64,000 nt of DNA from an uncultured Candidatus Saccharibacteria bacterium (lineage in GTDB: Bacteria > Patescibacteriota > Saccharimonadia > Saccharimonadales > Saccharimonadaceae): the NCBI GenBank assembly GCA_938036625.1, contig CALHQH010000045.1, positions 12,619 through 76,618 of the forward strand, written 5' to 3'. This document shows positions 45,403 to 53,693 of the stretch, in pieces; position 1 is the first letter of the stretch; each line of letters opens with the position of its first letter. The position numbers were made by a program, and so were the translations under genes. The notes under the pieces were generated by a model, which did no database searches, was not told the origin of the DNA, and saw nothing but the letters and a program-made list of their open reading frames with translations.

Positions 45403-46104
45403 ATGGGAGATAAGATAACACTAAGGATCGAGACACGATCAATTCATGGCAAGAAAGTTCGTCAATTGCGCCGCCAGGGCATAACGCCAGCGGTGGTGTA
45501 TGGTGCTGGTATGGATGCTGCTGATGTGCAGGCACCGAGTGGTGAGGTGGCAAAGGTTGTGGCCGCAGCTGGCCGCCACACACCAATTCATTTGACAGGG
45601 GTTAAGCGGCGCATTGCGCTTATCAAAAGTATCGATTACGACCCAACGCGAGTGGGTGTGATTCGCCACATTGCTCTACATGCGGTACGCGCAGACGAGC
45701 CAGTTACGGCAGAGGTGCCAGTGCGCCTTATTGGTATGGGTGAGTCTGAAGCTGAGAAGAATGGACTGGTCGTGCTACAAGCAATTGAGAAGGTTGAGGT
45801 GAAGGCCTTGCCGATGGACTTGCCAGAGGCGCTGGATGTGTCGGTGCTTGGCCTGGCCAGCGAAGGCGACCGCGTGACGGTAGGCGACATTACACTGCCT
45901 GAGGGTGTTGAACTGGTCGAGCATGACGATGGCCGTGAAGGTACTGCCGATGATGACGTGACGGTGAAGGATCTCGTCATTGCGAGCGCCTACGAGCCAA
46001 GTGCCCTTGCTGCCGCTAATGAAGCGGCTGCTGGTGCTGCCGAGAGCGCGGATGCGGAGGATGTTGCGGCCGAGCAGGGTAGCGACGAGGATGCGGCAGC
46101 ATAG
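45403..46104 (+). CDS. rplY: Ribosomal protein L25 (CTC form)
   Basis: 5S rRNA-binding protein of the 50S subunit. 233 residues from ATG 45403, supported by AAAGGAG; longer in-frame starts lie in the promoter. The N-terminal L25 domain (about 1-95) has RSIHGKKVRQLRRQGITPAVVYG. The C-terminal TL5/CTC beta domain (about 96-190) has EVPVRLIGMGESE and GDRVTVGDITLPEGVEL. An Ala/Glu/Asp tail ends the protein. Confidence 0.92.
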   Translation: MGDKITLRIETRSIHGKKVRQLRRQGITPAVVYGAGMDAADVQAPSGEVAKVVAAAGRHTPIHLTGVKRRIALIKSIDYDPTRVGVIRHIALHAVRADEPVTAEVPVRLIGMGESEAEKNGLVVLQAIEKVEVKALPMDLPEALDVSVLGLASEGDRVTVGDITLPEGVELVEHDDGREGTADDDVTVKDLVIASAYEPSALAAANEAAAGAAESADAEDVAAEQGSDEDAAA

Positions 46105-46145
46105 CACCTAGCGAGCAATACTTACAAGAGAGCGATCAATCATAA

Positions 46146-46175
46146 AAGAAACCAGTCATGTGAGGCTGGTTTCTT
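46146..46175. terminator. Terminator between rplY and the SDR gene
   Basis: Perfect 10-bp stem AAGAAACCAG / CTGGTTTCTT, placed between convergent stops. Confidence 0.8.
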
Positions 46176-46204
46176 ATGCTGTATTGGCCGTAATCATGCA
46201 GTTA

Positions 46205-47005
46205 CTACACCGCGAGGAATCCGCCATCCACCACAATTTCCGCTCCATTAACATACTGGCTCATTGGCGTACCAAGCCACAGTGCAGTACAAGCAACGTC
46301 GTCGGGCTGGCCCAGATTCTTGGCAGGGAGGCGGAGGTTATAGGTGAGGCCGGTCTTAATGATGGAGAAATCGAGCTTCTTGAGCGCCGCAAGCCCCATC
46401 TTCTGAGCACCTGGCGTGCTGATGCCGCCCGGCAAGATGGTATTGACCTTCCAGCCACTTCGCCCAAAGTCTTTAACGAGCCCACGGCTCAGCGCAAGGA
46501 CGCTGGCTTTGCTCATGGCGTAGAGCGTCATGTCGTAGGTCATACCTTTGAGGGCTTCGATGGAGCTGATGTTGATGATAGTACCTGGTGCTGTGCGGCG
46601 AGCGATCATTTCTTGACACATGGTGAGCACTGCCCGGGTGTTGATCTGGATTGTTTTGTCGAAGGTTGCCTGGTCGATATCGGCGAGCTTGACTGGCGCA
46701 AAAATACCAGCGTTGTTGATGAGGATGTCTGGCGTTGGGGTGATATCGCGCCATAGTGCGGTGATAGCGCTATTGTCGGAGAGGTCGACGATGTGCGTTG
46801 TGACAGCAGCATCAAATTGCTCGCGCAGCTCGGTAGCGGTTTGCTGCAGTGCGTCGGCATCACGATCAACGAGCTGGAGGGTAGCACCAGCCTCGGCGTA
46901 GCGCCATGCAATCGCCCTGCCAATACCCATCGCGGCACCAGTGATGAGCACCGTCTTGTTTGTCAATTTCAGTAATTCGTGCAGAGGAGTTGGATGTGTT
47001 GTCAT
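46205..47005 (-). CDS. Short-chain dehydrogenase/reductase
   Basis: NAD(P)-dependent oxidoreductase, 266 residues. Cofactor motif TGAAMGIGRAI (near 20), acidic LVDRDAD after beta-2 (points to NAD preference), NNAG, catalytic Ser in INISSIEAL and YAMSK (Tyr-Lys pair). The substrate is unknown. Single-gene unit with its own leaderless promoter and a terminator. Confidence 0.9.
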   Translation of the reverse strand: MTTHPTPLHELLKLTNKTVLITGAAMGIGRAIAWRYAEAGATLQLVDRDADALQQTATELREQFDAAVTTHIVDLSDNSAITALWRDITPTPDILINNAGIFAPVKLADIDQATFDKTIQINTRAVLTMCQEMIARRTAPGTIINISSIEALKGMTYDMTLYAMSKASVLALSRGLVKDFGRSGWKVNTILPGGISTPGAQKMGLAALKKLDFSIIKTGLTYNLRLPAKNLGQPDDVACTALWLGTPMSQYVNGAEIVVDGGFLAV

Positions 47006-47011
47006 GTCATT

Positions 47012-47020
47012 ATTATAGCA
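47012..47020 (-). promoter_or_regulatory. Extended -10 TGCTATAAT of the SDR gene
   Basis: On the minus strand, 6 bases before ATG 47005. Confidence 0.6.
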
Positions 47021-47204
47021 TAACCAGTATGAATCGGGTGTAGTTATATTTATTGCAAAGAGTTTACATCTTAGACGTTGAGCTCTATGCGTATAATATA
47101 CGAGGTGATATTTCTCAAACGGATTGATTTCTCAAAATAAACACCGGAAGCAGAGGGCGCTCGCACTGAACATATAGGGTTTGGAAAATAATCAAAGAAA
47201 AGCA

Positions 47205-47233
47205 TTGTCTTTTTATTGTAAATCAATTACAAT
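47205..47233 (+). promoter_or_regulatory. Promoter and Fur/PerR-like operator
   Basis: TTGTCT (47205-47210), 17-base spacer, TACAAT (47228-47233), then 6 bases to ATG 47240. The near-palindrome ATTGTAAATCAATTACAAT (47215-47233) covers the spacer and -10 box and resembles the 19-bp Fur/PerR box. Binding there would block RNA polymerase, suggesting autoregulation. Confidence 0.75.
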
Positions 47234-47239
47234 AGCTGC

Positions 47240-47641
47240 ATGGAGCACGCAGTACAGCGCCGGACAACGAAATATACCGATCGAGTGATCGCGATTCTTC
47301 GCCAGCTGCAGCATGCTACCAACGCCGAGATTGCGGCCGCACTACGCCACGACTACCCCCGTGTCAGTGCGACCACCGTGCATCGCATCACCCAGCGGTT
47401 GCAAGCGGATGGGGTGATTGGCCTTGCGCCAGCAACCGAGCATGGCTGCCTGCGCTACGATAGCAATTCTGTGCCGCATGACCATTTTGTCTGCAGCTCC
47501 TGCGATGGCCTGCACGATATCACCATCGCGCCAGCGCTGCGGCATGAGCTTGCGCGGCAGGTAGCAGACTGCCTTGTCGATGGGCCGCTCATCATTACTG
47601 GCACATGCCACCCCTGTCATCGCGATAACCATAATTTATAA
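47240..47641 (+). CDS. Fur-family metal- or peroxide-sensing repressor
   Basis: 133 residues. N-terminal winged helix (YTDRVIAILRQLQHATNAEI, then TTVHRITQRLQADGVI). The metal/dimer domain has PHDHFVCSSCDGLHDI and TGTCHPCH. The two CxxC-type pairs form the structural zinc site and His residues supply the sensor site. Whether it senses iron, zinc or peroxide cannot be decided. Thioredoxin lies 11 bases downstream in the same operon, which favours an oxidative-stress role (PerR-like, inferred). Confidence 0.88.
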   Translation: MEHAVQRRTTKYTDRVIAILRQLQHATNAEIAAALRHDYPRVSATTVHRITQRLQADGVIGLAPATEHGCLRYDSNSVPHDHFVCSSCDGLHDITIAPALRHELARQVADCLVDGPLIITGTCHPCHRDNHNL

Positions 47642-47652
47642 GGAGAAAAATC

Positions 47653-47982
47653 ATGGCACTATACAATACCACTACCAAGCAAGAATTTGAAGAACACGCT
47701 CTCCAGAGTGAGCGGCCAGTGCTGGTTGACTTTTGGGCACCGTGGTGCCCACCCTGCCGCGCAATGGCACCACTGCTTGAGCAGATTGCTGAAGAGACGG
47801 AGTTCGACGTCGTTAAGGTTGATACCGAAGCAAGCCAAGACAATGCAGCGCTTGCCTTGCAACACCAAGTGCAGAGTATCCCCAACATGAAGATCTTCAA
47901 GAGCGGTGCTGTGGTGGCAGAACTGGTCGGCATGAAGCCAAAGCAAGTGCTGATTGATGCCTTGCAGCAAGCAGATGCCTAA
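47653..47982 (+). CDS. Thioredoxin with CPPC active site
   Basis: 109 residues, single thioredoxin domain. The active site reads FWAPWCPPCRAMAPL, with Pro-Pro where classical thioredoxin has Gly-Pro; this should shift the redox potential. The cis-Pro region is VQSIPNMKIFKSG. AAGGAG Shine-Dalgarno 8 bases before ATG. Co-transcribed with the Fur-family gene. Confidence 0.93.
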   Translation: MALYNTTTKQEFEEHALQSERPVLVDFWAPWCPPCRAMAPLLEQIAEETEFDVVKVDTEASQDNAALALQHQVQSIPNMKIFKSGAVVAELVGMKPKQVLIDALQQADA

Positions 47983-48009
47983 ATTTACCCTCTAACAGAT
48001 TTCCTCCTT

Positions 48010-48038
48010 AGGACCAGCACAGATGTGTTGGTCCTTTT
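48010..48038. terminator. Terminator between trx and the ABC exporter gene
   Basis: AGGACCAGCACA / TGTGTTGGTCCT, 12-bp stem with one G-U pair and a T-run; convergent genes on both sides. Confidence 0.8.
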
Positions 48039-48039
48039 G

Positions 48040-49824
48040 TTATGGAGTGTCGTTACTTTCATTAGTGAGAAATCCACCACTTTGTCGCGACCATAATCGT
48101 GCATATATACCACCTCTTGCTAGTAACTCGTCATGGCTTCCATCTTCCACAATATGCCCCTCATCAACCACAACAATTCGGTCTAGCGCTGCGATCGTAC
48201 TCAGTCGGTGCGCCACCACAATTGACGTTCGTCCCTGCATGAGTGTCTCAAGCGACTGCTGAATCAACGCCTCTGACTCAGAATCTAATGCACTAGTCGC
48301 TTCGTCGAGCACTAATAGAGGTGCATCCTTGAGAATAGCTCGTGCAATCGCAATCCGCTGTCGCTGCCCACCAGATAGCTTCACGCCGCGCTCACCAACT
48401 ACTGTTTCTAGCTCCTCTGGTAACTGTGTAATAAATTCCCAGGCATGAGCTTGCTTCGCCGCCAGTATAATATCGTCCTGTGTTGCTTCTGGTCTCCCGT
48501 AGGCAATATTCTCCCGAATTGATCGATGAAACAAGAGTGGCTCCTGTGGTACGTACGCAATCTGCTGCCGTAAACTCTCCTGTGTTACCATCCGAATATC
48601 CTGTCCATCGATCAAAATCGCTCCACTGGTTGGATCATAAAATCGCAACAACAACTTCGTCAGTGTTGTCTTGCCTGCACCACTGGTGCCGACGAGGCCG
48701 AGTTTTTGGTTGGGTTCTATTTGGAGCGAGAAGTCACGAAATAGCACACGATTTGGGTCGTCATCGTGTGCAAAGCTTATATGATCAAACGTGATAGCGC
48801 CGCGTGAGACATTCAGTGTTGCGTCACTCGTATCAACCAGTTGCGCTGGGGTGTGCAAAATCTCGACCATGGTCTGGGCGTCGCCGAGGATGCGGTTGTA
48901 GTTGCGCATAATACCATTCATATTCCACAGCTCACGCACTGCACTATTTGTGTAGGTGATGATAAGATAAACTGTTGCAACGGAAATTGTGCTGTGCTGA
49001 GCGGCATAAACTGCGAAGACGATAGCACCAATCTTGATGGCAGTATTGACTGTAGAGAAGAAACTGCTTGTGATGATATACGTACGCATAGTGCTGAGGC
49101 CAGCAGTGCGCCAGTTTTCTACTGCCATGGCGAAGCGTTTCTGTTCAAGTATCTCACTACTAGACGATTTAACAGCTAGGATGTTTGATACCATATCCGT
49201 CAACTGACCACTGATGGTATTACTTGCCTCGGCTTCTTGCTCACTCAAACGAGCGAGTGGCTTAGAGCCAACATAAACCACAACGCTAAAGATCACAGAA
49301 AAAAGTGCCAAAAACAGTGCATACTGCCACAACATTGTGGCTAAGACGATAATTGATCCGACAAGTGAGATAACCAGTGGCATTACCGACCAAATGATTA
49401 CATCCCAAAAGCGATCGACTGCACCAGCCAGTTTATTCGCTTGGCTCACTAATGATCCACCAAAGCGATTGGCATGGAAGGTGACACTCTCGTGGCTGAG
49501 TTTGGCAAAAATCTTGATATAGAGATCGCGCTGCATTGCCATAGTAAATGGCCACATAATGCGCATCGTCAGGCGCCAACCGATTACTTCTGACCAAAGT
49601 TGACTCAGTGTATACATAATCACAAGCGGCCACACACCACTACTGTTGTGCAGATGGCCACTTTGGATAATATCGAGTAACCGTGCAATAATGAGCGGCC
49701 CGACAAAAGTACTGACGACAAATGTCGTTGTCGCAACCACCAGTGCTGCTGCACGCTGCCATCGATATGGCTGAGATGTTTGCCATAATGTACGAAATAT
49801 GGTACGGCTCGTAGTAGGTTGCAA
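48040..49824 (-). CDS. ABC exporter, fused membrane and ATPase domains
   Basis: 594 residues. Six-helix exporter domain (about 20-330), then the ATPase: Walker A GTSGAGKTTLTKLL, Q-loop YVPQEP, signature LSGGQRQRIAIARA, Walker [12 protein letters not shown] and the H-loop VVAHRLS. MsbA/multidrug half-transporter type; the substrate is unknown. TTG start at 49824: GAAGGAG sits 6 bases upstream and no ATG fits as well. The Nudix gene ends 41 bases upstream on the same strand. Confidence 0.92.
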   Translation of the reverse strand: MQPTTSRTIFRTLWQTSQPYRWQRAAALVVATTTFVVSTFVGPLIIARLLDIIQSGHLHNSSGVWPLVIMYTLSQLWSEVIGWRLTMRIMWPFTMAMQRDLYIKIFAKLSHESVTFHANRFGGSLVSQANKLAGAVDRFWDVIIWSVMPLVISLVGSIIVLATMLWQYALFLALFSVIFSVVVYVGSKPLARLSEQEAEASNTISGQLTDMVSNILAVKSSSSEILEQKRFAMAVENWRTAGLSTMRTYIITSSFFSTVNTAIKIGAIVFAVYAAQHSTISVATVYLIITYTNSAVRELWNMNGIMRNYNRILGDAQTMVEILHTPAQLVDTSDATLNVSRGAITFDHISFAHDDDPNRVLFRDFSLQIEPNQKLGLVGTSGAGKTTLTKLLLRFYDPTSGAILIDGQDIRMVTQESLRQQIAYVPQEPLLFHRSIRENIAYGRPEATQDDIILAAKQAHAWEFITQLPEELETVVGERGVKLSGGQRQRIAIARAILKDAPLLVLDEATSALDSESEALIQQSLETLMQGRTSIVVAHRLSTIAALDRIVVVDEGHIVEDGSHDELLARGGIYARLWSRQSGGFLTNESNDTP

Positions 49825-49864
49825 GATAAACTCCTTCGTTGTATAGACGTATAAATATTATACC

Positions 49865-50350
49865 TTAAAAATACCGTTTCGCTTGCTGAATCATACATGC
49901 TCCAATATCTCCTTGGCTAATGATGCGGTTTACATCATTGATATCAACAAGGGTATGAGCAATGATATCACCACCAGGACCGTGAGTAAACTCGCCAATT
50001 TTCTCGAGCTTTGTATAGACACGAAACTGGTATACGCGCGTGCCATTTGGCTCAAGACAACACTGGTATCCGAGTGGTTGCCATTCAATAACGCGCATGT
50101 TGCACTCTTCTACCATCTCGCGTGTGATGGTTTGCTCAATTGTCTCCCCAGATTCAGTTTTGCCGCCAGGGAGATTATAGCTCTTCTTGACCGCATTATA
50201 GACGAGCGGAACGGAACCAGCTAAATCACCGATCGTATAGACTTGTTGCCAGGGGAGATCGGGTATAGCAGATTTTTGTCGTATAGTACACCAAGAAACA
50301 AAAATGGTTTTGCCGCCATACTGAAAGGAAGATGATATATCGTATACCAT
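49865..50350 (-). CDS. Nudix hydrolase
   Basis: 161 residues from ATG 50350; a TATAAT (50363-50368, minus strand) lies 12 bases upstream. Nudix box begins NLPGGKTESGETIEQ and ends with TREMVEECNM, where the last Gly of the consensus is Asn. The N-terminal part has VPLVYNAVKKSYNLP. The substrate is unknown; it shares a strand and probably an mRNA with the ABC exporter. Confidence 0.85.
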   Translation of the reverse strand: MVYDISSSFQYGGKTIFVSWCTIRQKSAIPDLPWQQVYTIGDLAGSVPLVYNAVKKSYNLPGGKTESGETIEQTITREMVEECNMRVIEWQPLGYQCCLEPNGTRVYQFRVYTKLEKIGEFTHGPGGDIIAHTLVDINDVNRIISQGDIGACMIQQAKRYF

Positions 50351-50362
50351 AGACAAAACTAT

Positions 50363-50368
50363 ATTATA
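50363..50368 (-). promoter_or_regulatory. -10 box TATAAT of the Nudix-ABC unit
   Basis: Minus strand, 12 bases before ATG 50350. Confidence 0.5.
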
Positions 50369-50410
50369 AAACGGAAAAAGATAAAATAGCTTTTGATAGC
50401 TACTTTAGTG

Positions 50411-50416
50411 TATACT
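50411..50416 (+). promoter_or_regulatory. -10 box TATACT of def
   Basis: 12 bases before ATG 50429; no Shine-Dalgarno. Confidence 0.5.
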
Positions 50417-50428
50417 ATGCACTAGATA

Positions 50429-50977
50429 ATGCGTCAAGAAAAAACACTCCTACCAATCTGTCAAGCGGGCGATCCGGTGTTGCGCCAGGAAGCAGGGCGG
50501 TTGAGCCGCGAAGAGATCACCACACCAGCAGTGCAGCAGCTTATTGCAAATATCAAGCATACCGTGGCAAGTAGAGACTATGGCGTTGGGCTAGCTGCGC
50601 CGCAAGTGGGGCAGGCCGTGGCGCTGAGCGTGATTGCTATCAAGCCGACGCCAAACCGCCCAGACCGCGAGCCATTTGAGCAGGTTATTATCAATCCATC
50701 ATACACTGGCATTGGCCAGACAACGGGCATGTGGGAGGGCTGCGCCAGCGGCGATGAGGGGCGGCTCTTTGCGCAGGCGCAGCGCTACCAACAGATCAAT
50801 GCTCAGTGGGATGATGAGTGGGGTGAGCATCATACTGCGGTGCTGGATGGCTTTGTTGCTCATGTCTTTCAACACGAAGCTGACCACTGTCAGGGTATAC
50901 TTTTCTTTGACAGAGTGACAGATACGACGACCTACATGACGGCAGCAGAGTATCGCAAGCGCGTCGTGCGGCGGTAA
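50429..50977 (+). CDS. def: Peptide deformylase
   Basis: Removes the N-formyl group from new proteins. 182 residues. The three family motifs are GVGLAAPQVGQ (GxGLAAPQ), WEGCASG (EGCxS, metal Cys) and VFQHEADHCQG (HExDH, two metal His and catalytic Glu). The insertion between motifs 1 and 2 and the GDEGRLFAQA segment are typical of divergent, Patescibacteria-like forms (recollection). Confidence 0.93.
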   Translation: MRQEKTLLPICQAGDPVLRQEAGRLSREEITTPAVQQLIANIKHTVASRDYGVGLAAPQVGQAVALSVIAIKPTPNRPDREPFEQVIINPSYTGIGQTTGMWEGCASGDEGRLFAQAQRYQQINAQWDDEWGEHHTAVLDGFVAHVFQHEADHCQGILFFDRVTDTTTYMTAAEYRKRVVRR

Positions 50978-51017
50978 GTTGCATTTTTAAGCCCTGCTCC
51001 GCTTGCTTCTCTCAAGA

Positions 51018-52220
51018 TCAGTGACTATCCGCCAAAAACGATTGCTTAACTTGCTGGTAGGCGTCGCGGAACGGCACACCTTTTTCGACTAATTCATTGA
51101 TTTTGGCAACAGTATAGAGTTCATCGGTCATCGCCTCAGCCAATCGCTTAGTGTTGGCTTCTAGCTCGCTCACGCAAAGCGCCAAAACCTCTAGCGTATT
51201 GAGGGCCGAAGTGAAGGCATCCATGGTGATCTTTTTGGTTAGTTGTAAGTCGCGGTGATAACCACTGCCAGCACCTGTCGAAATAGCTTGGAGTTGCAAG
51301 GCGTAGTTCGGATAGGCGTGAGCAGTGGCACGCATGATCTCGAAGACGTCGTAGTTACGCTTGTGCGGCATGATGGACGAGCCGGTGGTCATGGTAACAG
51401 GCAGTTTGAAATAGTTAAACTCCTGTGAGGTAAACAGCAACATGTCTTCGGCAAATTTGCCGGCAAACACCATGATGGGGTTGAGCGCTTGTACGGCAAT
51501 TAGTTCAAACACGCCGCGTGACAAGCCGCAGTACATGGGGTTTTCTTGCATCTTGGCGAAGCCCAGTTCACTGGTCGTCATCTGGCGGTCAAGCGGCAGC
51601 GTAACGCCAAAGCCAGCAGCGCTACCCAGCGGGTTTTGGTCGATGGCAGCGATGCTGTGCGCTACCAATTGTCGGAGGTCATGAAAGGCATCATGGTAAG
51701 AACCCAGCCACATGCTGATCGTGGTTGGCATGGCTTTTTGGGTGTGGGTGTAGCCAGGCATTTCAGTCTGGCCGATGGCGGCAATTTTGCCAGCATAGGC
51801 CTGGGTGACTGCTGCCAATTTTTCCGCTACTGCTTCAAGCTCCGTTTTGATGAACAGTCGCATCATCACCAAGGCTTGGTCATTGCGGCTTCGGCCAGTG
51901 TGAACCTTTTTGCCGATGGGGCCGAGCTTTTCTGTCAAGTACAGCTCAATGGCAGTGTGCCCGTCTTCGTGTTCGCTGGTGAGCGTGAAAGTGCCAGTTT
52001 TCCATTCGTTCAGTAGCTCGTCCAAGGCGGCCGCTAATTGTTGGTATTCGTCGCTGGTCAATACGCCGATTTTTTCTAGCATGTGAGCGTGGGCTTTGGT
52101 CGCAGTGATGTCATGTCCCAGCAGATACTGGTCTAGTACCTGGTCGTCACCAACGGTGTATGACTCGACCAATGGATGGAGTGAGCCAGTTGCGGTTGAT
52201 TGCCATAGTTTACTTGCCAT
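51018..52220 (-). CDS. argH: Argininosuccinate lyase, short form
   Basis: Splits argininosuccinate to arginine and fumarate, the last arginine step. 400 residues against about 460 in most bacteria. Family motifs: VHTGRSRNDQALVMMRL, the catalytic region PGYTHTQKAMPTT, and the signature GSSIMPHKRNYDVFE. The protein ends after VPFRDAYQQVKQSF, where the usual last 60-70 residues are missing. The start overlaps argG by 11 bases, so translation is coupled. No downstream gene belongs to the pathway. Confidence 0.92.
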   Translation of the reverse strand: MASKLWQSTATGSLHPLVESYTVGDDQVLDQYLLGHDITATKAHAHMLEKIGVLTSDEYQQLAAALDELLNEWKTGTFTLTSEHEDGHTAIELYLTEKLGPIGKKVHTGRSRNDQALVMMRLFIKTELEAVAEKLAAVTQAYAGKIAAIGQTEMPGYTHTQKAMPTTISMWLGSYHDAFHDLRQLVAHSIAAIDQNPLGSAAGFGVTLPLDRQMTTSELGFAKMQENPMYCGLSRGVFELIAVQALNPIMVFAGKFAEDMLLFTSQEFNYFKLPVTMTTGSSIMPHKRNYDVFEIMRATAHAYPNYALQLQAISTGAGSGYHRDLQLTKKITMDAFTSALNTLEVLALCVSELEANTKRLAEAMTDELYTVAKINELVEKGVPFRDAYQQVKQSFLADSH

Positions 52221-53472
52221 ATGAGAATACTCCTTCAGCTGTTCGCTGACTTAGTGAATATAATTCAATGAATCCGGCGGACGAATTCTGGTTGAATGCG
52301 TCGTTGGAATCAAACGTTGCAAGATTGATATCAAACAACGAATGTGGTGAGTCTACGCTGACGACGGTGATGGTACCTTTGTACAGGCGAACTGTCACTG
52401 TGCCAGTGACTTTTTGGTTCTGATCATCAATATAGGTATTGATGTGATGGACGGCTGGCTCGTACCACTGAGCTGCGTAGGTGAGATAGGCCCATTTTTT
52501 GTCCATTTCGGCTTTGAGTTCATTTTCAACGCGGGTCGAGACCAATTGCTCAAGCTTTTGATGGGCAGCAATCAAGATGGCAGCGCCAGGGTTTTCATAG
52601 ACGCCGCGTACCTTTAGTCCGACTAGTCGATCTTCGATGAGGGTTGATACGCCCACGCCGTGTTTGCGGCCGAGTTGGTTGCAGTGCTGAATGAGCGCCT
52701 GGAGTGAAAAGTGACGGTTATCGACAGCGACAGGCACGCCTTTGATAAATTCAATGGTGATATCTTCGGCTTCGTCTGGTGTGTATTTGATGGTTGAGCA
52801 CCAATTGAGAATGGCGTGATAGTTTGGCTTAAGTGAGGGTGATTCAATTTCACCGCCTTCGCTGGTGATGCCCCACATGTTTTCATCGGTCGAATAAGGC
52901 GATTCTTGAGTATGCGGCACGGGGATGTTGTGCTTCTTGGCATAGGCAAGCTCTTCCTCTCGACCCATGCTCCACTCACGCACTGGCGCTAGGATCTTGA
53001 GTTTGGGATTGAGCGTAGTGATGTAGGTTTCGAAACGAACTTGATCGTTGCCTTTGCCAGTAGCGCCGTGTGCAATGACTGTGCAGTTGTACTTTTCGGC
53101 ATATTCGACGGCTAATTGTGAAATAATGATGCGCCCCAGTGGCGTGCAGAGGGCATAGCCACCTTGGTAATCAGCATTGGCTTTGATGGCCAGTGATAGT
53201 AGCTCATCGGCGAAGCGGTCGCGGGCATCAACCGTAATGGTTTCTATAGCGCCGAGCATTTTAGCCTTTTCGGCGATGGCGTCGAGATCGTCAACAGTCT
53301 GGCCAATATTAACCGTGAGGGTAATGACGTTGCAGTTATATTTCTCTTGGAGCCACTTAAGCATGACGGATGTATCGAGGCCTCCCGAATAGAGCAAGAG
53401 GCACGTGTCAAACTCACCGTTTATCGCCTCGTGGCTGGCAACTTTGGTGTAGTGGGGTGTGTCGTGATTCAT
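52210..53472 (-). CDS. argG: Argininosuccinate synthase
   Basis: Joins citrulline and aspartate using ATP. 420 residues, full length. N-type ATP-pyrophosphatase motif LLLYSGGLDTSVMLKWL (near 26), the HGATGKGNDQVRFE signature, and VPHTQESPYSTDENMWG. AAAGGAAGG lies just before ATG 53472. Expression is controlled by the attenuator directly upstream. No carbamoyltransferase or arginine deiminase is seen here, so citrulline may come from outside or from genes elsewhere. Confidence 0.96.
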   Translation of the reverse strand: MNHDTPHYTKVASHEAINGEFDTCLLLYSGGLDTSVMLKWLQEKYNCNVITLTVNIGQTVDDLDAIAEKAKMLGAIETITVDARDRFADELLSLAIKANADYQGGYALCTPLGRIIISQLAVEYAEKYNCTVIAHGATGKGNDQVRFETYITTLNPKLKILAPVREWSMGREEELAYAKKHNIPVPHTQESPYSTDENMWGITSEGGEIESPSLKPNYHAILNWCSTIKYTPDEAEDITIEFIKGVPVAVDNRHFSLQALIQHCNQLGRKHGVGVSTLIEDRLVGLKVRGVYENPGAAILIAAHQKLEQLVSTRVENELKAEMDKKWAYLTYAAQWYEPAVHHINTYIDDQNQKVTGTVTVRLYKGTITVVSVDSPHSLFDINLATFDSNDAFNQNSSAGFIELYSLSQRTAEGVFSYGK

Positions 53473-53490
53473 ATCCTTCCTTTCTATACT

Positions 53491-53523
53491 AATTAAAAAG
53501 AGCCGCTCGGATGAGGGCTCTTT
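53491..53523 (-). terminator. Attenuator hairpin before argG
   Basis: On the minus strand AAAGAGCC CTC / GAG GGCTCTTT with a 4-base loop and one bulged base (plus 53497-53523), followed by a T-run (53491-53496). Its 5' arm (53513-53519) can pair instead with the leader segment at 53551-53557, so the terminator and antiterminator exclude each other. Confidence 0.88.
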
Positions 53524-53548
53524 CGTTGGTTTTATACTATACGACTAA

Positions 53549-53611
53549 TTAGCCCTCTGAATCAGAGCGGCGACGACGAGCAACGATAACGATGTTGTGT
53601 CGATATGTCAT
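53549..53611 (-). CDS. argL: argG leader peptide (arginine attenuator peptide)
   Basis: 20-codon reading frame from ATG 53611 to TAA 53549. Residues 12-15 are four successive arginines (codons CGT CGT CGC CGC at 53578-53567), with a fifth Arg at residue 4. The ATG is 6 bases from an extended -10, so it is probably translated as a leaderless start. Immediately after the Arg codons comes a small hairpin (CTCTG/CAGAG, 53555-53567), then the antiterminator strand and the terminator. This is the layout of transcription attenuation by ribosome stalling at Arg codons. The symbol is descriptive. Confidence 0.85.
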   Translation of the reverse strand: MTYRHNIVIVARRRRSDSEG

Positions 53612-53617
53612 ACTAAC

Positions 53618-53647
53618 ACCATAGCATACCGCGCATATTTTTCACAA
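53618..53647 (-). promoter_or_regulatory. Promoter of the argG leader
   Basis: Minus strand: TTGTGA (53642-53647), 18-base spacer, TATGGT (53618-53623) preceded by TGC; 6 bases to the leader-peptide ATG. Confidence 0.65.
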
Positions 53648-53693
53648 TACTTTTACATAAATCTTAAAAATTATCTCTTCCAGTGTTAGTTTC

